A stretch of DNA of 64,000 nucleotides, taken from NCBI GenBank assembly GCA_021201135.1, contig JAJQGT010000008.1:1-64000 (forward strand). Reading direction: 5' to 3'. The notes below the pieces were generated by a model, which was given only the letters and a program-made list of their open reading frames with translations, was not told where the DNA came from and made no database searches. Shown here piece after piece: positions 49,949 to 59,626 of this stretch (positions are counted from its first letter, which is position 1; every line of letters starts with the position of its first letter). Made by a program: the position numbers and the translations under genes. Source of the DNA: Oscillospiraceae bacterium (GTDB lineage: Bacteria; Bacillota; Clostridia; Oscillospirales; Ruminococcaceae).

Positions 49949-51703
49949 TTATATGTTGAACGCTCTGATGAGCTTGCCGTGAATATCGTCGATAGCTTCG
50001 GGCTTTTCAACCTTCGGCGCATCGGGATCAAGAAGCCACGTCTTTGCATAGTGAGTGTCGCTGACCTTGAACATCGGCGGCTCCTCAAGGGTGTCTATCT
50101 TAAGGCAATAGGGATTTCTCGGCGCAAACGCATCTCCGACAACCTCGTTATAAAGTGACGGAGGCGTACCTGTGATTGAATAGAGCTTTGTGTTTCTCTG
50201 TGTAAGCTGAGGAAGCGACGACAACAGTGCCCATGTGTAGGGGTGCTTCGGGTCGTAGAATACTTCCTCAACCTTGCCGAGCTCAATAATCTGTCCGGCA
50301 TAGAGCACTGCGACTCTGTCCGCAATGTTGGCAACAACGCCGAGGTCATGGGTGATGAACACTATCGTGTAGTGGAACTCCTTCTGGAGGTCCTTAAGGA
50401 GCTTCAGAATCTGAGCCTGAATCGTAACGTCAAGAGCGGTTGTCGGCTCGTCGCAGATAAGAATCTTCGGCTGGCAGGAGAGGGCAATCGCAATAACGAT
50501 TCTCTGTCTCATACCGCCCGAATACTGGAAGGGATAGTCGTCGAATCTCTTCTCCGGGTTCGGGATACCGACCTTGTGCATAAGGTCGAGCGCTTTTCTT
50601 CTTGCCTCAACCTCACTGCATCCCTGATGCTTGATGATGATTGAAGTAATCTGCTTGCCGATTGTTATAATCGGGTTAAGAGAGGTCATCGGGTCCTGGA
50701 AGACCGTCGCGATTCTCTTACCTCTTATCTGTGCCCAGTCCTTATCGAACTTGACGTTTGCAAGGTTCAATACGCAGGTGCCGTGAAGAGCTTCCTCGGT
50801 CTCGTCGAGATACTGAACTCTGAACGCAACCGTGTCGAAAACAGAGTTTCTCTGCTTGTCGTCGTCCAGGTCAACGCCGAGCTTCATAGCCTTCTTGAGG
50901 GCTTTGAGGAGCTTATTCAGGAGCGAATAGCGATCCTTCATGCCGTATCTGCCGATTGAAAGGCAGATTTCCTTTGCAAGAACGGTGTTGCGCTCTCTTG
51001 TTTCGTCGGAGATTTCGCCGGAAATTTCCTGCTGATACTTCGACTTGAGAGCCGCCATCTTCTCGTTATAGGTGGCAAGATATGCCGAGTCGGCTTTGAG
51101 AGCCTTCTTGTGCTCCGCCTCGATGGACTTCGCCTTTGCTCTCAAGGATTTGAGCTCTGCGTCGTATTCGTCAATCTTCGCGTTCAGCTCCTTGATCTGA
51201 GCCTTGTCCTTCTTCGAGTCGAGTGTGAGCTTGAGGTTATAGGCGTCGGTTCTGTCGGCAATAAGGTCTGCCTCTTTTGCCTTCTCCTTTCCGAGCTCAT
51301 CCGAGCTCAAGCCCTCGCGCTCCTTCTTCTCGGATTCGAGATTAAGGATTTCCTTATAGGTTTCAGCTCCCAATTCGAGCTTTGAATATTCGTCAAGCTT
51401 CTTCTTTGCGCTTGCTTCGATTCTCTTGATGCTGTTTGACAGAGCAACGTGAGTATCCGCAAGCTCGGGGTCGTTATAGATGATTTCGCCGCCGCTGATG
51501 TAGCCGTTCTGGTCGTTCATACCGGTGAAGCACTTTGTGAAAACGGACTTACCGGAGCCGGACTCACCGACTATCGCGATGGATTCCTCTTCGTAGATAT
51601 CGAGGGAAATGCCACGGATGGCAGTGAGGACACGTCCTCTTACCTTGAACTGGAGATGCACATCCTTTGCGGAGAGCAAAACCTTCTTCTCATTGTTTTC
51701 CAT
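49949..51703 (-). CDS. oppD: Oligopeptide ABC transporter ATPase (OppD) with coiled-coil insertion
   Basis: 584 aa, against about 340 in typical OppD. Walker A GESGSGKS is at 46-53, but the Q-loop VFQDPMTSLNP only appears near 334. Residues about 80-325 are an inserted, charged, largely coiled-coil region (repeated Lys/Glu heptads, e.g. IKELNAKIDEYDAELKSLR). Signature YSGGMRQRIVIAIAL, Walker B ILICDEPTTALDV and the C-terminal peptide-transporter region (LSSLPQLTQR) are normal. GGGGGTG precedes the ATG. ATPase function should be intact. Confidence 0.93.
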   Translation of the reverse strand: MENNEKKVLLSAKDVHLQFKVRGRVLTAIRGISLDIYEEESIAIVGESGSGKSVFTKCFTGMNDQNGYISGGEIIYNDPELADTHVALSNSIKRIEASAKKKLDEYSKLELGAETYKEILNLESEKKEREGLSSDELGKEKAKEADLIADRTDAYNLKLTLDSKKDKAQIKELNAKIDEYDAELKSLRAKAKSIEAEHKKALKADSAYLATYNEKMAALKSKYQQEISGEISDETRERNTVLAKEICLSIGRYGMKDRYSLLNKLLKALKKAMKLGVDLDDDKQRNSVFDTVAFRVQYLDETEEALHGTCVLNLANVKFDKDWAQIRGKRIATVFQDPMTSLNPIITIGKQITSIIIKHQGCSEVEARRKALDLMHKVGIPNPEKRFDDYPFQYSGGMRQRIVIAIALSCQPKILICDEPTTALDVTIQAQILKLLKDLQKEFHYTIVFITHDLGVVANIADRVAVLYAGQIIELGKVEEVFYDPKHPYTWALLSSLPQLTQRNTKLYSITGTPPSLYNEVVGDAFAPRNPYCLKIDTLEEPPMFKVSDTHYAKTWLLDPDAPKVEKPEAIDDIHGKLIRAFNI

Positions 51704-51717
51704 TTACTGCACCCCCA

Positions 51718-52692
51718 TTACATATGTGTTCTCGGGTCGGTGGCATCGCCTAAGTTCTGACCGACAACGTAAAGAACGATTGTGATGATGGAGACTACAG
51801 CAACCGGGCACCAGAACTCGAACTGCCAGCCGGGAGTTACCATTGCGGACTCGGCGTCGTAGATCATACGACCGAGAGACATGTCCGAAAGACCCATTCC
51901 GATGTAGGCAAGGAATACTTCGTAGCCGATGTAGGAAGGAATTTCGGTAGCCGCCTGAGTAACGATGACGGAGGTCATGAACGGCAGGATGTTCTTTATA
52001 GCTATCTTGAAGGTGGACGTTCCAAGACACTTTGATGCGAGGTTATATTCTCGGTCTCGTATGATTACAACCTGCGTTCGAATGAAGTAGGCTATTCCGA
52101 TCCAGCCCGTTATCGTCAGGGCGAATACCATCGTCCAGAACGAAGCGGTGAAGAGCATTACGAGAACAGAGATGAGGAGTACATAAGGGATGTTTCCGAC
52201 GATGTTGTAAATCGGGATCATGATGGAGTCAACTCTCTTCGAGAAGCCCCAGACAGCACCCAAGACTACACCGATAACCATGTTGATTGCGGCGCAGATG
52301 AATGCGAGCGATACAGAGATTCTTGCGCCGTACCAGATAGCGTCAAAGGTCGACTGACCTGAAGCGCCGGCACCGAATATCCAGTGGATATTGTAGCCGA
52401 ACTTCTCCATTGCTGCGGCAGGAGTAAGGTGCTTTGCGCTTGCGTCCATGATGTTCGCAAACTTGTCGTAATTGGTGACTGCCGGATAGACATATGTAAA
52501 TATGACGATGAATGCAAGGAGTGCGAGGATTACGATATTAATCTTCTTGCGGAAGAATACGCGGAAGACCGAGTGCCAGTAGGAATAACGCGGAGCGGTT
52601 ATTCTTTCTGCCTCTTCTGCATCGTTCTCAACGTGCGCGAAGAGCTCTTCCTTTGAAAGACCGTACTTTTCAGATATTTCAGCTGTTGTCAT
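51718..52692 (-). CDS. oppC: Oligopeptide ABC transporter permease (OppC)
   Basis: 324 aa. A cytoplasmic N-terminus of about 50 residues precedes the first helix. An extracytoplasmic loop follows (ASAKHLTPAAAMEKFGYNIHWIFG), then five helices with the binding-protein-dependent motif NLASKCLGTSTFKIAIKNILP (EAA loop). It ends with LGDATDPRTHM, as in OppC/DppC. GGTGAT upstream of the ATG. Pairs with OppB. Confidence 0.94.
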   Translation of the reverse strand: MTTAEISEKYGLSKEELFAHVENDAEEAERITAPRYSYWHSVFRVFFRKKINIVILALLAFIVIFTYVYPAVTNYDKFANIMDASAKHLTPAAAMEKFGYNIHWIFGAGASGQSTFDAIWYGARISVSLAFICAAINMVIGVVLGAVWGFSKRVDSIMIPIYNIVGNIPYVLLISVLVMLFTASFWTMVFALTITGWIGIAYFIRTQVVIIRDREYNLASKCLGTSTFKIAIKNILPFMTSVIVTQAATEIPSYIGYEVFLAYIGMGLSDMSLGRMIYDAESAMVTPGWQFEFWCPVAVVSIITIVLYVVGQNLGDATDPRTHM

Positions 52693-52698
52693 ATTCTA

Positions 52699-54279
52699 TC
52701 ACCGCGCTTTCGAAGTAAAGTTGATTCTCGGGTCGACAGCGGACATAAGGAGGTCGCCGGCGATAAGCGAGACAACGGACAGCACTGCATAGAAGAGCGT
52801 TACACCGACGATAACCGAGTTATCGTAAGCGTTGATTGCTCTCGTGAGCAAGTTACCGGTACCGGGAACCGAGTATACACGCTCGGTGATGATGGCGCCT
52901 GTAAGAGCTCCAAGGATGCTTCCGGGAATACCGTGTACAATAGGGATAACTGCATTCTTTAAGATGTGGTTTCTGAAGATTTCGCCTTCCGAAAGACCGC
53001 CTGCGCGTGCAAACTTGACGTAGTCGGAATTCATCTGGTCGATCATGTATCTACGCAACCACTTCATCAGGCTTGCAACCGAAGGCAAAGCCAGTGAAAC
53101 GATAGGCAGGATGTACATCGCCGGGACTTCCGTGTCGATAATGAACGTCGTCGGGAACCCGAGGTTTCCGCCTATTGCCTTGAACAGGAAGATATATGCA
53201 AGCGATGGAACCGCAATCATGAAGATGATGTAAAGGGTTCCGAGCTTGTCAAGGAATCCGTCCTTGTGCTGAGCCATGAGGATTCCGAGAGGAATGCCGA
53301 GGGCATAAGCCATAATCGTCGAAAGGATACCGATAATGAACGAATAACCGATTCTCGAACGTCCTGTCTTATAGGTGGTCGTGTAGGTGTAGTTGTCGGT
53401 AAATCTCTCCGAGTAGACGATATTACTCTCAAGGCTTCCCGAAACGTACTTCGCCGTGTGAAGGTTATCGGCGCTCTGTTCCGTCAAGCCCGTCGGGTAT
53501 GTAACCTCTCTCTTCGAGTAGCTACCTTGCTTGTCTGACATGGTATTGGTGATATCAATACCCTGATTGACTGTGTATGAAACTCCCAGGTTTATCGATA
53601 CAAAGTTCTGATGGATAAACGGGAACTCGTTGTCAAAGTATAATAGGTACTTATGCGTTGTGCCGTTGCCGATGATTGCGGGCGAGAAGGTGTCTCCGCC
53701 GTAAACAGGGTCATACCATGTAAAGGTGAGTCCACGCTCCCCGACGTCGTCGGTAACTGCGTTGATATTGTCGAATGTCAAAATGCTTGTAAGATACGTC
53801 CAGAGTCGGGAGATGACGGGTATATTCTTATAAGCAAAGAGCTGTTGGTTACCACCGGTTGCGACCTTGGTGTTGCTCATCATAACAGCGTCCAACCTTA
53901 TAACAGTATAGCCCTGACTCTGATAGTATTCAGTGAACTTCTGAACATATTCCGCGACTTCTTCCGAGTCGTTTTCCGCTTTTCTGGCGATTGAAGTGAC
54001 TGTAGACTTGGTGTCCTCGTCAATCTCGCCGTTTGCCACCAGTTCGTTGAGATAGTCGTTGTAGGTTACATAGTCAAGGTAGCCATACTCCTCCCACTTC
54101 TGATACTGGTAGATGGTTTTGTTATTGTTGCTCTGTTTCGAGTAAACAGTGTCCTGTGCGAATATCAGCGTCCTGTCCATAAGGGAATATATCAGGACCA
54201 TGACGATTGCTATGACTGCAACGATAGAGAGCAAACCCGTTAATATTCTTCTTACTAGATATCTTGCCACTTTGTCCAC
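52699..54279 (-). CDS. oppB: Oligopeptide ABC transporter permease (OppB) with large extracellular insertion
   Basis: 526 aa, much longer than the usual 310-340. The first helix (about 10-34) is followed by roughly 270 extracytoplasmic residues rich in Tyr, Asn and Thr. The remaining helices come after that, with the EAA motif KFARAGGLSEGEIFRNHILKNA, and the C-terminal SAVDPRINF. GTG start at 54279 with AAGGAA just upstream. The insertion may contact the equally enlarged binding protein. Confidence 0.93.
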   Translation of the reverse strand: MDKVARYLVRRILTGLLSIVAVIAIVMVLIYSLMDRTLIFAQDTVYSKQSNNNKTIYQYQKWEEYGYLDYVTYNDYLNELVANGEIDEDTKSTVTSIARKAENDSEEVAEYVQKFTEYYQSQGYTVIRLDAVMMSNTKVATGGNQQLFAYKNIPVISRLWTYLTSILTFDNINAVTDDVGERGLTFTWYDPVYGGDTFSPAIIGNGTTHKYLLYFDNEFPFIHQNFVSINLGVSYTVNQGIDITNTMSDKQGSYSKREVTYPTGLTEQSADNLHTAKYVSGSLESNIVYSERFTDNYTYTTTYKTGRSRIGYSFIIGILSTIMAYALGIPLGILMAQHKDGFLDKLGTLYIIFMIAVPSLAYIFLFKAIGGNLGFPTTFIIDTEVPAMYILPIVSLALPSVASLMKWLRRYMIDQMNSDYVKFARAGGLSEGEIFRNHILKNAVIPIVHGIPGSILGALTGAIITERVYSVPGTGNLLTRAINAYDNSVIVGVTLFYAVLSVVSLIAGDLLMSAVDPRINFTSKAR

Positions 54280-54426
54280 CGTTCCTTACGCGGGAAACAA
54301 CCGCCGCCATTCCCCATTGTTGTTTTTAGTCGTTAGGTTCTCCTGCTGAAATCCGATCCTTAAGTCGTCGGATTCCAAGAAAATGTTGATTCCTCTTTAA
54401 AGCCCTAAAACATTCTTTATCAGAGA

Positions 54427-54454
54427 GCCCCCAAAAGCCTTGACTCTTGGGGGC
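54427..54454 (-). promoter_or_regulatory. Hairpin between oppA and oppB
   Basis: Stem GCCCCCAA/TTGGGGGC with a 12-nt loop, in the 245-nt gap after oppA. It has no T-tract, so partial termination or protection of the upstream oppA mRNA is more likely than full termination. No gene is seen elsewhere in the gap. Confidence 0.6.
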
Positions 54455-54524
54455 AGATACTCTGATTAAGATTTAAAGCTTTGCTATTCAGATTAAATTG
54501 ATCTGATTCGGAGCAGGTTCTAAA

Positions 54525-56786
54525 TTAATAGATACCGATGCTCTTGACCATGTAGCCGGAGTAGCTATCGAGGAAGGTTCCGAGATAAGTGGAAGGATCG
54601 CCGTAGTCAGGACCCCAACCGGACAAGGTGTTGATGGTGAAGTTAGCTTCGTAACCATAGCTGAAGTAGTAGCAAGCATAGTACCAATCGGAGGTAGCGT
54701 CAGCAGCGACGACGTCGATGATGACCTTTCCGCCGAGTGCGGACTCAACAGACTGCTTCCAAGCGTTAGCGCCGTTTACATAAGTCTCAACAGCACCGGT
54801 GGTAACGAATTCGATGTGGATAGGATTCTCCTCGTCGATAACTACGCCCTGAGCAGCGAGCTCTTCGATAGCGATTTCGAGCTCAGCAACAGCGTTGTCA
54901 ACGTTGTAGTATCCATCATAACCGGCAGAAGAGCTGGTCTCAGGATCCCAAGACTTGATAGCTACGCCATCAGCATCGAGCTGAGCCTGACGGATTTCGC
55001 CGTAGTAGGTGCCAGCCGGGAAGGTGGTAGCAGTGCCGTTGATGTCAACAGTAACCTCTTCCTCGAGGACAACGAAGTCACCGGGAACGTAAGCGTTGGA
55101 AACACGGACAGCAGCGATTTCATCACCGTAGAACTGAGCGTTGTAGGAAATTCTGTCTACAGCATAAGTGATAGCTCTTCTGAAGTGAGTGTTGAGCATT
55201 GCGATGTTGGTTCTTGTAGCCTCTTCTTCGGAAAGACCGGATACGAGAACGGTGCTGTCGTTGAAGTTAGCGAAGCAGGTTCTGTAGAGGTTGTAGAATG
55301 CGAGGTAAGAAGTAGTACCGAGGTCAGCACGGTAGATGTAGTTGTCGGTGGAGTATCCATCAGCAGCTGCGATTGCAGCGATAGAAGTAGAGATACTTAC
55401 AGAGTCAACCAAACCGGAGATGAAGTCGTTGTACTGCTTGGTAACGTCGGAACCATCGTTGTAGAGCCAAGTGATGGAGTGGATCTGAACATTGTCAGGA
55501 TTCCAGTAGGACTCGTTGTACTCCCACTTGATGGTGTTCTCGTTGGTGTACTGAGTGATGATGAACGGACCGCAGTAAGCGATGTTCTCGAAAGTAGTTC
55601 CGTAGTAGTAGTCGGAAGCGGAAGGATCATATTCAGTGCCGAACTTACCACCCTGGGAAGTGTAGTAGCTTCTGCTCATAGGAGCGAAGCAGGAGTAGCC
55701 GAGCATAGTCTCGAAGAATGAGCAGGGGCTCTCGAGAGTGTATTCGAGGGTGTAGGTGTCAACAGCCTTAACGCCAACCTCAGAGAAGTCGGTGATTTCG
55801 CCGGAGAGATACTCGTAAGCACCAGCGATAGCCATACCGACTTCGCCGTCAACGAGGTACTCAAGTCCGCCGGCTGCATCGAGCATGTGCTGCATAGCTG
55901 CAACCCAGTCGTCAGTAGTAACGTCTGCTACATATCTGCCCTGAGAGTCAACCCATGTAACGCCTTCACGGATGTGGAAGGTCCAGGTAAGACCGTCTTC
56001 GGAAACTTCCCAGCTCTCAGCGAGTGCAGGCTGAAGCATGCCTTCGGAATCGTACTCAACGAGTCCGTCGTAGCACTGGATAACCTTCTCGGAGTCGGTA
56101 GCCTGTGAAGTAGCGAGAACGTCGAAGGTCTCAGCATCACCGGTGTAGCTGTTTACATACTCATCGTCGAAGGTGTAGCCCTGCTCGGTGAGATAAGCCT
56201 TAGCTTCATCAAGGTAGGTGCCGGTGCCTCTGAGCTCTTCCCAGAGAGACTTGAGGTAGGTTCTGTCAGCAACAGAGATGATCTCGTTGGTAACAACGTA
56301 GTTGTGCATTCTGTCGGAGTCAGATCCCCAAAGAGCATAGTCGCCGGAACGAACCATAACGCGGCTCATTGCCTGTCCGCCACCGTTGTAAGTAGTGGAA
56401 ACGAATACGCACTCTTCAAGGAGCTTAGCCTCAGCGATAGCATAGAGAGCGTACTTTTCGGAAACGTTCTCAGCCTCGGAAGCTGCCTGATAGTAATCGT
56501 AGTAATCGCCAAGAACGTCGGAGTAGATAGCTGCAGAAAGAGCAGTGTACTCTTCGAAGTCGATGGAAGTGGTTCCATCTTCGTTCTCGACCCAGATCTC
56601 ATAGTCAGCATAGGGATCTACCGGCTCGGTAGGATTCTCTACGGCTGTGTCGTCTGTAGCGACGGTATCATCGGTGCTGTTAGCCGCATTGGTGGTGGAA
56701 CTGTCATCAGTAGCAGTGTCGCCGCAAGCGGTGAAGCAGGAAAGAACCATTGCAACAGCTAAGATCATAGCAAGTAGTCTTTTCAT
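54525..56786 (-). CDS. oppA: Oligopeptide-binding lipoprotein (OppA/SBP_bac_5)
   Basis: 753 aa. The signal peptide MKRLLAMILAVAMVLSCFTAC ends in a lipobox-type Cys, then an Asp/Thr-rich linker. The solute-binding family 5 region starts around residue 230 (FDVLATSQATDSEKVIQCYDGLVEYDSEGMLQPALAESWEVSEDGLTWTFHIREGVTW, given here as position 225-285 features: the GL-x-PALAESW pattern). About 150 residues before it (60-220) are an added helical domain. GGAGGT precedes the ATG. It has its own strong promoter and a long leader. Confidence 0.94.
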   Translation of the reverse strand: MKRLLAMILAVAMVLSCFTACGDTATDDSSTTNAANSTDDTVATDDTAVENPTEPVDPYADYEIWVENEDGTTSIDFEEYTALSAAIYSDVLGDYYDYYQAASEAENVSEKYALYAIAEAKLLEECVFVSTTYNGGGQAMSRVMVRSGDYALWGSDSDRMHNYVVTNEIISVADRTYLKSLWEELRGTGTYLDEAKAYLTEQGYTFDDEYVNSYTGDAETFDVLATSQATDSEKVIQCYDGLVEYDSEGMLQPALAESWEVSEDGLTWTFHIREGVTWVDSQGRYVADVTTDDWVAAMQHMLDAAGGLEYLVDGEVGMAIAGAYEYLSGEITDFSEVGVKAVDTYTLEYTLESPCSFFETMLGYSCFAPMSRSYYTSQGGKFGTEYDPSASDYYYGTTFENIAYCGPFIITQYTNENTIKWEYNESYWNPDNVQIHSITWLYNDGSDVTKQYNDFISGLVDSVSISTSIAAIAAADGYSTDNYIYRADLGTTSYLAFYNLYRTCFANFNDSTVLVSGLSEEEATRTNIAMLNTHFRRAITYAVDRISYNAQFYGDEIAAVRVSNAYVPGDFVVLEEEVTVDINGTATTFPAGTYYGEIRQAQLDADGVAIKSWDPETSSSAGYDGYYNVDNAVAELEIAIEELAAQGVVIDEENPIHIEFVTTGAVETYVNGANAWKQSVESALGGKVIIDVVAADATSDWYYACYYFSYGYEANFTINTLSGWGPDYGDPSTYLGTFLDSYSGYMVKSIGIY

Positions 56787-56970
56787 GTTAGATTTACCTC
56801 CAATAAATTTCGCGCGAACGTTTATCGCAACGTTCGATGCGTGCTTTGGAAATTCGCATTTTCATGCGAGCTGTTTCCCGTGTGAGGCGGTTTCATCCTT
56901 TTCAATCACTGAAATCAGCCACAAAATGTGTTGACTCCGTGAGAGGAGGGTGCCCCTACCTTCACGATTG
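56787..56970 (-). promoter_or_regulatory. Long structured leader of oppA
   Basis: About 180 nt between the predicted +1 and the ATG. It contains hairpins CGCAT/ATGCG (loop GAAA) and CGAACGTT/AACGTTCG (56815-56836). I do not recognise a known riboswitch class. A regulatory RNA or simple stabilising structure is possible. Confidence 0.45.
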
Positions 56971-56974
56971 TTTC

Positions 56975-57003
56975 ATTATACGCCTTTTCTCTTCACTTGT
57001 CAA
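56975..57003 (-). promoter_or_regulatory. Promoter of the opp operon
   Basis: Minus-strand TTGACA, 17 nt, TATAAT: full consensus, about 190 nt upstream of oppA. Confidence 0.85.
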
Positions 57004-57030
57004 TAGACCTCGCAAATTTAGGCGATAATG

Positions 57031-57057
57031 CAAAAAACGAGCAAGATTTTTCTCGCT
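57031..57057 (-). terminator. Probable terminator after metA
   Basis: Minus-strand six-pair stem AGCGAG/CTTGCT (one wobble), loop AAAAAT, then CGTTTTTT. The stem is modest. It lies between metA and the opp promoter; the rest of 57058-57244 shows no gene. Confidence 0.5.
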
Positions 57058-57244
57058 GTTTTGGACAATTTTAAGGTTCTGATACCCCGAAAAGTAAGCG
57101 AAATTGGAAGCCTTTGTAAAGGAAACATAAAATCCGCCATGACGGTTCGTGCACGAAAAAATTCATATTCGGCAATTTTCCGGGCGCAAAAGCGAGGATT
57201 TTGCAAGTTTGAGATTTCGATAATTCATAACAAGGGAACCCTCT

Positions 57245-58162
57245 CTACCCAATCTCCTCCACATCAAACGGCGTGGTCTGATATACGAAGTAGTTCAGCC
57301 AGTTCGAGAACAGGAGGTTTGCGTGGGCGCGCCACCGGACTATCGGCGGCTGTGATGGGTCGTCGTTCGGGAAATAGTTCTTGGGGACCTGAGGGTTCAA
57401 GCCCTTTTCTTTGTCCCTGAAGTACTCCCGAGCCAATGTGTCGGGGTCGTATTCCGAGTGTCCCGTGACGAAAATCTGCTTGCCCTCGGCGGTCATGCAG
57501 GCATAGAGCCCCGCCTCGTCGCTCGAGGCAAGGATTTTGAGCTCCGGGATTCTCTCAGCATCAGCGGTGTCAATCGTCGAATTTCTCGAATGTGGGGCAT
57601 AGAAGACGTCGTCGAAGCCCCGGAAGAGAATCGGGTTTTTATAGCTCACCCTGTGCGGGAAAACTCCGAAAAGCTTCTCGGGGAGCTGTTTCTTCTCGAT
57701 TCCGAAGTGGTAATAGAGCCCCGCCTGCGCCGCCCAGCAGATGTGAAATGTAGAGTGCACATGCGTCTTCGACCACTCGAAGATTTCGCAAAGCTCGCTC
57801 CAGTACTCGACGTCCTCATAGTTCATATGCTCGACCGGCGCGCCCGTTATGACCATTCCGTCGTAGCGGGAGCTTTTAATCTCGTCGAAGGTCTTGTAAA
57901 ATGAAAGCAAATGCTCCTGCGAGATGTTCTTCGACTGGTGCGAAACGGTGTGCATCAGCTCGATTTCGACCTGCAAGGGAGTGTTGCCAAGGAGGCGAGC
58001 GAACTGGGTTTCCGTCTCGATTTTCGTCGGCATGAGGTTAAGAAGGAGAATCCGAAGCGGACGGATGTCCTGCGTAGAAGCCCGGGTCTCCGGCATTATA
58101 AAGATGTTCTCGTCTTGAAGCGTCTTCGCCGCCGGAAGCGAGTTCGGGATTCTTATTGGCAT
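57245..58162 (-). CDS. metA: Homoserine O-acetyltransferase MetA
   Basis: Activates homoserine for methionine synthesis. Catalytic Cys in [15 protein letters not shown], and His and Glu in [15 protein letters not shown]. The residue after GAPV in [16 protein letters not shown] is Glu. In this family Glu at that site (111 in characterised enzymes) selects acetyl-CoA and Gly selects succinyl-CoA, so acetylhomoserine is expected, agreeing with the neighbouring metY. ATG 58162 has AAAGGAG; 305 aa. Confidence 0.94.
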   Translation of the reverse strand: MPIRIPNSLPAAKTLQDENIFIMPETRASTQDIRPLRILLLNLMPTKIETETQFARLLGNTPLQVEIELMHTVSHQSKNISQEHLLSFYKTFDEIKSSRYDGMVITGAPVEHMNYEDVEYWSELCEIFEWSKTHVHSTFHICWAAQAGLYYHFGIEKKQLPEKLFGVFPHRVSYKNPILFRGFDDVFYAPHSRNSTIDTADAERIPELKILASSDEAGLYACMTAEGKQIFVTGHSEYDPDTLAREYFRDKEKGLNPQVPKNYFPNDDPSQPPIVRWRAHANLLFSNWLNYFVYQTTPFDVEEIG

Positions 58163-58180
58163 ATTCGGGCTCCTTTCTGG

Positions 58181-58335
58181 AAACCTCTCCACCGGCTGTC
58201 GCCGGTCCCGAGTTCACTTGTGAACTCGTCTCCCCGTTTCAGGGGAGGCTTTTTTATATTCTCTCAAAATTTTTATAGGAGCAGACAAAGGCTCCCCTGA
58301 AAGGGGAGCTGTCAGCGTAGCTGACTGAGGGGTTT
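58181..58335. repeat. Full dispersed palindromic element between metY and metA
   Basis: 155 bp, termini AAACCTCTC and GAGGGGTTT. The left hairpin GGC/GCC is followed by an extra 8-bp palindrome GAGTTCAC/GTGAACTC not in other copies. The right hairpin is GTCAGC/GCTGAC (loop GTA). The right end supplies the metY TAA stop. Confidence 0.88.
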
Positions 58336-59626
58336 ATGCGATATTATCCAGTGCCTGCTTAATATCCGCAATGAGATCCTCTGCGCTCTCGAGTCCGCAT
58401 GAGAAGCGGACGAGGTCTGAGGGTACTCCTGCCGCGATGAGCTCTTCCTCGTTCATCTGGCGGTGGGTGGTGCTTGCGGGATGGAGGCAACAGGTTCTTG
58501 CGTCGGCGACGTGGGTCTCGATTGCGGCGAGCTTGAGGTTCCGCATGAAGCTCTCGGCGGCAGTTCTACCGCCCTTCACGCCGAAGCTGATGACTCCGCA
58601 GGAGCCGTTCGGGAGATATTTCTTGCAAAGCTCGTAATCCTGATCTCCCTCAAGGTCGGGATAGATAATCCACGAGATTCTGTCGTCGCTCTGGAGGTAC
58701 TTCGCAACCGCCATGGCGTTCTCGCAGTGGCGCTTCATTCTGACGTGGAGGCTCTCGAGCCCAAGATTCAGAAGGTATGCGCTCTGCGGCGACGGTGTCG
58801 AGCCGAAGTCTCTCATCAGCTGAGCGGTCGCTTTCGTGATGAATGCGCCCTCTTTGCCGAAGCGCTCGGCATAGGTGATGCCGTGGTAGCTCTCGTCGGG
58901 GGTTGTGAGCCCGGGGAACTTATCGGCATGAGCCATCCAGTCGAAGTTGCCGCTGTCGACGATGCAACCGCCGACAGCCGAGCCGTGACCGTCCATATAT
59001 TTAGTGGTCGAGTGTGTAACGATGTCAGCTCCCCACTCGAAGGGTCTGCAATTAACGGGCGTCGCGAAGGTGTTGTCAACAATCAGCGGAACGCCGTGAG
59101 CGTGCGCCGCATTGGCAAATCTCTCGATGTCGAGGACCCGAAGAGCCGGATTCGCAATCGTCTCGCCGAAAACAGCCTTGGTGTTCGGCTTGAACGCCGC
59201 TTCGAGCTCCTCATCCGAGCAGTCGGGAGCGACGAAGGTGAAGTCGATGCCCATTCTCTTCATGGTTACGGAGAAGAGGTTGAAGGTGCCGCCATAGATT
59301 GACGACTCCGCAACGACGTGGTCGCCCTGTGAGGCGATGTTGAAGACGGAGAAGAAGCTTGCCGCCTGACCGGAAGAGGTCAGCATGGCGGCGGTTCCGC
59401 CCTCGAGCTCGCAGATTTTCGCCGCAACGCTGTCGCAGGTCGGGTTCTGAAGGCGGGAGTAGAAGTAGCCGTTCGCCTCAAGGTCGAAGAGCTTGCCCAT
59501 ATCCTCGCCGGTGTTATATTTAAATGTAGTGGACTGTATGATAGGAATCTGTCTCGGCTCCCCGTTTCCCGGCGTATACCCGCCCTGAACGCAGGAAGTC
59601 TCGATTCCTCTCGTTCTTTTTGTCAT
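58334..59626 (-). CDS. metY: O-acetylhomoserine sulfhydrylase MetY
   Basis: PLP enzyme making homocysteine from O-acetylhomoserine and sulfide. The PLP Lys is in [27 protein letters not shown] and [16 protein letters not shown] are family motifs. At 430 aa it is longer than cystathionine gamma-synthase-type relatives (about 380), as expected for MetY. Its ATG overlaps the ilvE stop (GTATGAC). The stop codon lies in the downstream palindromic element. Confidence 0.95.
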   Translation of the reverse strand: MTKRTRGIETSCVQGGYTPGNGEPRQIPIIQSTTFKYNTGEDMGKLFDLEANGYFYSRLQNPTCDSVAAKICELEGGTAAMLTSSGQAASFFSVFNIASQGDHVVAESSIYGGTFNLFSVTMKRMGIDFTFVAPDCSDEELEAAFKPNTKAVFGETIANPALRVLDIERFANAAHAHGVPLIVDNTFATPVNCRPFEWGADIVTHSTTKYMDGHGSAVGGCIVDSGNFDWMAHADKFPGLTTPDESYHGITYAERFGKEGAFITKATAQLMRDFGSTPSPQSAYLLNLGLESLHVRMKRHCENAMAVAKYLQSDDRISWIIYPDLEGDQDYELCKKYLPNGSCGVISFGVKGGRTAAESFMRNLKLAAIETHVADARTCCLHPASTTHRQMNEEELIAAGVPSDLVRFSCGLESAEDLIADIKQALDNIA

